Of a stretch of 9,534 bases of DNA, positions 5,245-9,534 are shown in pieces (the stretch's first letter is position 1; every line of letters starts with the position of its first letter). Origin of the DNA: CAZKTF01 sp964555565 (GTDB lineage: Bacteria > Planctomycetota > JAJSAM01 > JAKLKS01). The stretch is from assembly GCA_964555565.1 (NCBI GenBank), contig CAZKTF010000139.1, positions 1 to 9,534 of the forward strand, in the 5' to 3' direction. The notes under the pieces were generated by a model that had not been told where the DNA came from, did no database searches, and saw nothing but the letters and a program-made list of their open reading frames with translations. The position numbers and the translations under genes are program-made.

Positions 5245-7113
5245 ACCCCCTCGAAGGCCAGTCCCGCACCCTCCGCTCCTGCGGAGCGGACGGCCGAGGT
5301 CGTGAACGACTTCTCCATCCTCGTCGCCACCGTCAACGGGTCCGGCAGCCAGACCGCCAACAACACGCTCCTCCGGGCCATCTTCCAGATGGGCGTGCCC
5401 GTGAGCGGGAAGAACGTCTTCCCCTCCAACATCGCGGGCCTGCCGACCTGGTTCGGCATCCGGGCGAGCAAGGACGGGTACCTGGCCCGCCGCCGCGAGG
5501 TCGATTTCCTCGTGGCCATGAACTACGACACCTGCAAGGAGGACCTGGCGAAGGTCCACGCGGGCGGGGCCGTGGTCTACGACGAGCCCATGAACCTCAA
5601 GTCGCTCCGGACGGACGTGGCGCTCTACCCGGTGCCCTTCGGGAAGCTCATCCTCCAGTGCTGCCCCGAGCCGAAGCTGCGCCGGCTCGTCACGAACATG
5701 ATCTACGTGGGCGTCGTGGCCCAGCTCCTCGAGATGGACGTCGAGCAGGTCCGCCGCGCCCTCCAGAGGGCCTTCGGGAAGAAGCCGAGGGCGCTCGAGC
5801 TGAACCTCGGGGCCGTCGAGACGGGGCTCCGCTACGCCCGCGAGAACTTCCCCAAGGGCGATCCCTACCGACTCCGCCCCATGGACCGGAACGCGGGGAA
5901 GGTCCTCGTGGACGGGAACACCGCCGCGGCTGCCGGCTGCATGTTCGCCGGCGTGAGCTTCGTCGCCTGGTACCCGATCACCCCGTCCTCCTCGCTCGCC
6001 GAGGCGCTCATCGACTACCTGAAGGAGCACCGGACCGACGCGGCCACCGGGAAGGCCACCTTCGCCGTCGTGCAGGCCGAGGACGAGATCGCCGCCATCG
6101 GCATGGTGGTGGGGGCCGGCTGGGCCGGGGCGCGGGCGATGACCACCACATCGGGCCCGGGGATCTCGCTGATGTCCGAGTTCGTGGGCCTGGCCTACTA
6201 CGCCGAGGTCCCCTGCGTGATCTTCGACGTGCAGCGCACGGGCCCCTCGACGGGGCTCCCGACGCGCACCATGCAGGCGGACGTCCTCAAGGCGGCCACG
6301 CTCTCCCACGGCGACACCCGCCACGTCCTCCTCTTCCCCTGCTCGGTGGAGGAGCTGTACCAGATGTCCCAGGACGCCTTCGACCTGGCCGAGCGGTTCC
6401 AGACCCCGGTCTTCGTGATGAGCGACCTGGACCTCGGCATGAACATCTGGATGGCGGACCCGTTCCCCTACCCGACGAAGCCGCTGCAGCGCGGGAAGGT
6501 CCTCGGCGAGGCGGACCTCCGCGCGCTGGGCGCGGGGAAGTTCGGACGCTACCGCGACGTGGACGGGGACGGGATCCCCTACCGGACACTCCCGGGCACG
6601 CCCGGGGGCCTCGGGGCCTACTTCACCCGCGGCAGCGGGCACAACGAGAACGCGGGCTACACGGAGAGCGGCGAGACCTACGTCCGCAACATGGACCGCC
6701 TGGCGCGGAAGCTCGAGACGGCGCGGCGCGAACTCCCCCCCGCCGTGGTCGAGGGCCCCCGCGGGCCCGTGGGGATCCTCGCCTTCGGCTCCAGCCACTG
6801 GGCCGTGCAGGAGGCCCGCGACCAGCTGCGCGCCGAGAAGGGGTTCGAGACCGACTACTGCCGCGTCCTCGCCTTCCCCTTCCACGAGACCGTGCGCGCG
6901 TTCCTCGCCTCCCACGACCGGGTCTACGTCGTGGAGCAGAACCGCGACGCGCAGCTGAGTTCGCTCCTCAGGATCGAGTACCCCGACCTGGCGCCCCGGC
7001 TGCGCTCGGTGCTGCACTACGACGGGCAGCCTCTCGACGCCCGGACCGTGAACGAGACCGTCCGCCACATGGAGGACGACGGTGCGGCCGCCGCCGCCGC
7101 GAGGAAGCCATGA
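5242..7113 (+). CDS. korA: 2-oxoacid:ferredoxin oxidoreductase, fused gamma-alpha subunit (KorA type)
   Basis: The 623-residue product, with its partner, catalyses CoA-dependent oxidative decarboxylation of a 2-oxoacid (most likely 2-oxoglutarate) with ferredoxin as electron acceptor, or the reverse carboxylation. Residues about 24-200 are the gamma domain (FSILVATVNGSGSQTANN), joined to the alpha pyrimidine-binding domain from about residue 224 (VDGNTAAAAGC). YPITPSS is at 244-250, followed by QAEDEIAAIG with the conserved glutamate, TTSGPGISLM, QRTGPSTGLPT and FVMSDLDLGMN. The length is normal for gamma-alpha fusions. A VDGDGIPYRTLPGT segment follows the alpha core, and an Ala-rich tail closes the protein. 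The stop TGA overlaps the ATG of korB (ATGA, 7110-7113), as expected for a co-translated pair. Substrate choice between 2-oxoglutarate and another 2-oxoacid is not proven by these motifs. Confidence 0.92.
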   Translation: MTPSKASPAPSAPAERTAEVVNDFSILVATVNGSGSQTANNTLLRAIFQMGVPVSGKNVFPSNIAGLPTWFGIRASKDGYLARRREVDFLVAMNYDTCKEDLAKVHAGGAVVYDEPMNLKSLRTDVALYPVPFGKLILQCCPEPKLRRLVTNMIYVGVVAQLLEMDVEQVRRALQRAFGKKPRALELNLGAVETGLRYARENFPKGDPYRLRPMDRNAGKVLVDGNTAAAAGCMFAGVSFVAWYPITPSSSLAEALIDYLKEHRTDAATGKATFAVVQAEDEIAAIGMVVGAGWAGARAMTTTSGPGISLMSEFVGLAYYAEVPCVIFDVQRTGPSTGLPTRTMQADVLKAATLSHGDTRHVLLFPCSVEELYQMSQDAFDLAERFQTPVFVMSDLDLGMNIWMADPFPYPTKPLQRGKVLGEADLRALGAGKFGRYRDVDGDGIPYRTLPGTPGGLGAYFTRGSGHNENAGYTESGETYVRNMDRLARKLETARRELPPAVVEGPRGPVGILAFGSSHWAVQEARDQLRAEKGFETDYCRVLAFPFHETVRAFLASHDRVYVVEQNRDAQLSSLLRIEYPDLAPRLRSVLHYDGQPLDARTVNETVRHMEDDGAAAAAARKP

Positions 7114-8189
7114 GCCAGCCCGCGACCCCGGCCGGACCCGGCCCCGCGGCCACGCCCGCCCCCGCCCCGGAGAAGCCGAAGAACCGCCTCGGGCTCCCGA
7201 TGGAGGTCTACAAGGGGCTCGAATCCACGCTCTGCAACGGCTGCGGCCACGACGCCATCACGAGCAGCATCGTGCGCGTCCTCTGGGAGATGGGGGTGGA
7301 GCCGCACCGGGTGGCCAAGATGAGCGGCATCGGCTGCTCCTCCAAGACCACCGCCTACTTCCTCTCCTCCTCCTGGGGGTTCAACGCGGTCCACGGGCGC
7401 ATGCCGTCGGTGGCCACGGGCGCGCTGCTCGCCAACCGGAACCTCCTGCCGGTGGGCGTCTCCGGCGACGGGGACACCGCCTCCATCGGGATGGGGCAGT
7501 TCGTCCACATGCTCCGGCGCAACATCCCCATCCTCTACATCATCGAGAACAACGGGGTCTACGGCCTCACCAAGGGGCAGTTCTCGGCCACCGCCGACCG
7601 GGGGAGCAAGTCCAAGGGCGGGGCCGTGAACGACATGGAGCCCGTGGACTGCTGCTCGCTCGCCATCGAGCTGGGGTGCGGCTTCGTCGCGCGCTCCTTC
7701 GCCGCCGACAAGAAGCAGCTCGAGCAGGTCCTCAAGGCGGGGATCGCCTACCGCGGCACCGCGATCGTGGACGTGGTCTCCCCCTGCGTGACCTTCAACA
7801 ACCACCCGGGCTCGACCAAGTCCTACGACTGGGGACGCGCCCACGAGATGCCGCTCCAGGAGCTGGGCTTCGTGCCCTTCTGGGAGACGAAGGAGGTCGA
7901 GGTCCCCGCGGGGCAGTCCCGGATCGTGGAACTCCCCGACGGGAGCCGGATCGTGCTCAGGACCGTCGGGCCGGACCTGGACGTCGCGGACCCGGACCAG
8001 GCCCTCAAGCTCCTCCGCCGGTCCCGGGAGAAGGGGGAGTTCCTCACGGGGCTCTTCCACGTCGGGAAGACCGTCCCGCCCTTCGACGACCAGCTCCGCC
8101 TCGTGGACGAGCCCCTCGCCTCGCTCCCCGAGTCCCGCCTCCGCCCGCCGCCCGAGGCCCTGAAGGCGATCCTCGACGAGCTGCGCTAG
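7110..8189 (+). CDS. korB: 2-oxoacid:ferredoxin oxidoreductase, beta (TPP-binding) subunit (KorB type)
   Basis: The 359-residue product binds thiamine pyrophosphate and the proximal [4Fe-4S] cluster of the KorAB enzyme. Likely cluster ligands are Cys42 and Cys45 (CNGCGHD), Cys76 (GIGCSSK) and Cys226 (SPCVTFNN). The TPP motif runs from GDGDTAS (119-125) to Asn147-Asn148 (IIENNGVYGLTKGQ). It is longer than many beta subunits, with a 25-residue Pro/Ala-rich N-terminal extension and about 100 residues after the TPP/cluster core that include a 'GEFLTGLFHV' segment. ATG 7110 follows GAGGAA (7101-7106) and overlaps the korA stop. No ferredoxin-like delta gene lies in the window, so the electron acceptor must be encoded elsewhere. 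The gene ends in tandem stops TAG TAG, and the first shares CTAG with the convergent gene. Confidence 0.93.
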   Translation: MSQPATPAGPGPAATPAPAPEKPKNRLGLPMEVYKGLESTLCNGCGHDAITSSIVRVLWEMGVEPHRVAKMSGIGCSSKTTAYFLSSSWGFNAVHGRMPSVATGALLANRNLLPVGVSGDGDTASIGMGQFVHMLRRNIPILYIIENNGVYGLTKGQFSATADRGSKSKGGAVNDMEPVDCCSLAIELGCGFVARSFAADKKQLEQVLKAGIAYRGTAIVDVVSPCVTFNNHPGSTKSYDWGRAHEMPLQELGFVPFWETKEVEVPAGQSRIVELPDGSRIVLRTVGPDLDVADPDQALKLLRRSREKGEFLTGLFHVGKTVPPFDDQLRLVDEPLASLPESRLRPPPEALKAILDELR

Positions 8190-9382
8190 TAGGGGCGGGG
8201 TTTACCCCGCCCGCCGTTATAGGGCGGAGCGCGCCCCGCGCGGCGGACGAGAGCCGCCTGCGCGACGAGCGCCGCGGCCACGACGGCGCCCCCGAAGGCG
8301 AAGGCGGCGCCGTTCCAGGCGAGACCCGCCGCGCCCAGGGCCTCCTGGAACGCCCCGCCGCCGAGGGGGACCACGAAGTTCGAGGCCCCGGTGAACACCT
8401 CGTGGAGCCCCGCCCGCGCGCCGCGGTCCTCGTCGGAGTGGACGGAGTAGTAGATGCTCCCGAGGTAGGAGAGCCCGAGCCCCGCGCCGCCTAGAACCGC
8501 GAGGGGGACGGCCGCCGCGACCGGGGCGCCGAGCCCGATCGCGAGGAGGGCCGCCGCCCCCGCGGCCTGCCACCCGAGGAAGGCGCCCTTGCGGTAGCGC
8601 CACCCCGCGTAGCGGCCGAAGAGCCAGAAGAAGGCGGTCTGGGAGAGGTACAGCGTCCCGAGCACGAGGCTCACCGCGCCCTCGCTCCCGCCACCCGTGC
8701 GCACCACCTTCGGGTAGAGGATCGTGAAGACCGCCCCGAAGCCGTAGGAGGCGAAGTTGGCGACCCAGGCGGCGCGGAGGTACGCGCGGCGCACCTCCGG
8801 GGGAGGGCCGTCGCCGGCCACCAGCGGCGCGCGCCCCTCCCGGTGGGCCACGTGCCGGGCGGGGACGAGCGGGATCGCGAGGAGCGAGAGGAGGCCGCAC
8901 AGCGGGAGGGCGTCCATCCCGAGGTGCTCCTTGGCCAGCGCGGCCACGAAGAAGCCCGCCGCCTTCCCCAGGCACCAGGCCACGGAGAACGCCCCGACGT
9001 TGCGCTCGAGGTTGTCGGACCCGGACTCGTCGCCCATCTTCGCCTGGAGCCCGGGCCAGATGAGGCCGTTGGCGACGCCGCTCAGCGGCGCGCAGAGGTA
9101 CACCCACGCGAGCGACGACGCCCGCCACGCGGCGAGGCAGAACAGCGCGAAGAGAGCCAGCCCGATCCGTGCGAGCCGCGTCCTCGAGAACCGGTCCGAG
9201 AGCCGGCCGGCGTAGTAGGACGTCGCGACGTAGGTCACGCCCCCGAAGATCGGCAGCGCCCCGAGCGCCAGCGCGGAGGAGTGGAGGTCGAACTCCGCCC
9301 AGAGCGGGATCACCGTCCAGGCCGTGAAGAGGGAGAAGTCCTGGAGGAACCCGACCGCGTGGTAGCGGAAGGAGACGCGCAC
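8186..9382 (-). CDS. Major facilitator superfamily (MFS) transporter
   Basis: The 398-residue product reads as a polytopic membrane protein with about twelve hydrophobic segments in two halves. The signature MFS motif A is visible between helices 2 and 3, residues 59-69 (GRLSDRFSRTR), and the halves are separated by a charged loop containing HVAHREGRAPL. The first helix region begins almost at once (FRYHAVGFLQDFSLFTAW). Length is normal for the family. It should move a small solute across the inner membrane; the substrate cannot be inferred. GTG 9382 is chosen because it starts five bases after the upstream gene and just before helix 1; GTG 9448 would add 22 Arg/Pro/Gly-rich residues and overlap that gene. 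Neither start has a clear ribosome binding site. The stop (8186-8188) overlaps the korB stop on the opposite strand. Confidence 0.85.
   Translation of the reverse strand: MRVSFRYHAVGFLQDFSLFTAWTVIPLWAEFDLHSSALALGALPIFGGVTYVATSYYAGRLSDRFSRTRLARIGLALFALFCLAAWRASSLAWVYLCAPLSGVANGLIWPGLQAKMGDESGSDNLERNVGAFSVAWCLGKAAGFFVAALAKEHLGMDALPLCGLLSLLAIPLVPARHVAHREGRAPLVAGDGPPPEVRRAYLRAAWVANFASYGFGAVFTILYPKVVRTGGGSEGAVSLVLGTLYLSQTAFFWLFGRYAGWRYRKGAFLGWQAAGAAALLAIGLGAPVAAAVPLAVLGGAGLGLSYLGSIYYSVHSDEDRGARAGLHEVFTGASNFVVPLGGGAFQEALGAAGLAWNGAAFAFGGAVVAAALVAQAALVRRAGRAPPYNGGRGKPRPY
8193..8212. terminator. Perfect GC hairpin between convergent genes, bidirectional terminator or dispersed repeat
   Basis: GGGCGGGG (8193-8200) pairs perfectly with CCCCGCCC (8205-8212) around the loop TTTA, starting four bases after the korB stop. 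It is well placed to end korB transcription, but no T-run follows on the plus strand. On the minus strand it lies inside the transporter coding sequence and encodes part of the tail GGRGKPRPY. The wider string TAGGGGCGGGGTTTACCCCG looks like palindromic repeats that recur in several bacterial phyla; this recollection is unchecked. Confidence 0.55.
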
Positions 9383-9384
9383 GG

Positions 9385-9400
9385 GGGCTACCGGTAGCCC
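9385..9400. repeat. Perfect 16-bp palindrome at the transporter start
   Basis: GGGCTACCGGTAGCCC is its own reverse complement. It covers the last codons and stop of the upstream minus-strand gene and ends two bases before the transporter GTG. It could be an operator, an mRNA hairpin affecting translation of the transporter, or chance. No second copy was seen in the window. Confidence 0.5.
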
Positions 9401-9534
9401 AGGGAGGCGGCGAGGGGGGAGCGCGCTGCGGCGACCTCCTCCGCCCACTGGCCCGCGTCGCGCGGCGCGCGCGGGCGGACGCGGCGCGCCGCGTCGCCGA
9501 CGGCGGCGGCCGGGGCGTCGAGCCCGAGGTGGGC
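9388..9534 (-). CDS. Unrecognised protein, C-terminal end (partial)
   Basis: The minus strand is open in one frame from the window edge to TAG at 9388-9390, giving 48 residues that begin AHLGLDAPAAAVGDAARRVR and end in QWAEEVAAARSPLAASLGYR. Codon choice matches the neighbouring genes, with nearly all third positions G or C. The content is Ala/Arg-rich and probably helical, with no motif I recognise. It ends five bases before the transporter GTG in the same direction, so the two are likely co-transcribed. The evidence is the open frame, the codon pattern and the tight spacing; the function is unknown. Confidence 0.5.
   Translation of the reverse strand, partial: AHLGLDAPAAAVGDAARRVRPRAPRDAGQWAEEVAAARSPLAASLGYR

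Noticed and set aside
2454..5519. Very long minus-strand open frame (about 1,021 codons) antisense to the cytochrome and FG-GAP genes
   Set aside because: Its product is low-complexity Arg/Gly/Pro/Glu/Val with no motif, while the plus strand encodes clear domains. Long antisense frames are expected where third positions are almost always G or C.
6559..6600. DVDGDGI segment in KorA as an inserted EF-hand or FG-GAP-like calcium loop
   Set aside because: A VDGDGIPYRTLPG segment is, as far as I recall, normal in this KorA subgroup and the surrounding fold is continuous.
5038..7068. Long minus-strand open frame antisense to korA
   Set aside because: Composition is biased (Val/Gly/Glu/His/Arg-rich), no domain is visible, and the plus strand carries all KorA motifs.
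5658..7109. In-frame extension of korB upstream through korA
   Set aside because: The extra residues are Arg/Pro/Gly noise overlapping real KorA sequence. ATG 7110 has a ribosome binding site and the standard ATGA overlap.
1..9534. CRISPR array, tRNA, rRNA, integrase or transposase genes
   Set aside because: No regularly spaced repeats, no tRNA-like cloverleaf with conserved arms, and no recombinase motifs were seen. The only mobile-type signals are the short palindromic repeats reported above.

Overview
The window is very GC-rich DNA with strong G/C preference at third codon positions, densely packed with genes. Periplasmic c-type cytochrome machinery and a lipoprotein imply a Gram-negative cell envelope. 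The mix of a multiheme-cytochrome/TPR protein, an FG-GAP/UnbV (CRTAC1-like) protein and a two-subunit 2-oxoacid:ferredoxin oxidoreductase fits high-GC environmental phyla such as Planctomycetota, Acidobacteriota, Myxococcota or related candidate phyla. The sequence alone does not decide between them.

Layout, left to right. (1) Positions 1-87 (+) are the last 28 codons of a ComF-like phosphoribosyltransferase. (2) Positions 88-508 hold no convincing gene. They carry a nested set of inverted repeats (outer arms 195-226/474-504, inner hairpins 246-310 and 340-474) ending at the ribosome binding site of the next gene. (3) Positions 509-3277 (+) encode a protein that joins an N-terminal membrane part (possibly a b-type cytochrome), five CxxCH haem c sites and a C-terminal TPR region. 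(4) Positions 3246-5072 (+), overlapping gene 3 by 32 bases, encode a cysteine-rich FG-GAP/UnbV lipoprotein with a Tat-like signal. (5) A palindromic repeat (5061-5117) forms the end of that gene and is followed by a TATAAT promoter. (6) Positions 5242-7113 and 7110-8189 (+) are korA (gamma-alpha fusion) and korB, overlapping by ATGA. (7) An 8-bp perfect hairpin (8193-8212) lies just past korB, inside the 3' end of a convergent MFS transporter gene (8186-9382, -). The two genes share the CTAG that holds both stop codons. (8) Upstream of the transporter on the minus strand is the C-terminal end of an unrecognised gene (9388-9534), with a perfect 16-bp palindrome across the junction.

How the genes may work together. 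The cytochrome/TPR protein and the FG-GAP lipoprotein look translationally coupled and are probably exported partners in an envelope electron-transfer or oxidoreductase module whose substrate cannot be read from the sequence. KorAB is cytoplasmic and makes or uses low-potential ferredoxin during 2-oxoacid oxidation or reductive carboxylation. It has its own promoter, so a link to the cytochrome module is not shown. The most unusual non-coding feature is the structured leader at 195-504. Next come two palindromic repeats that supply gene-terminal codons.
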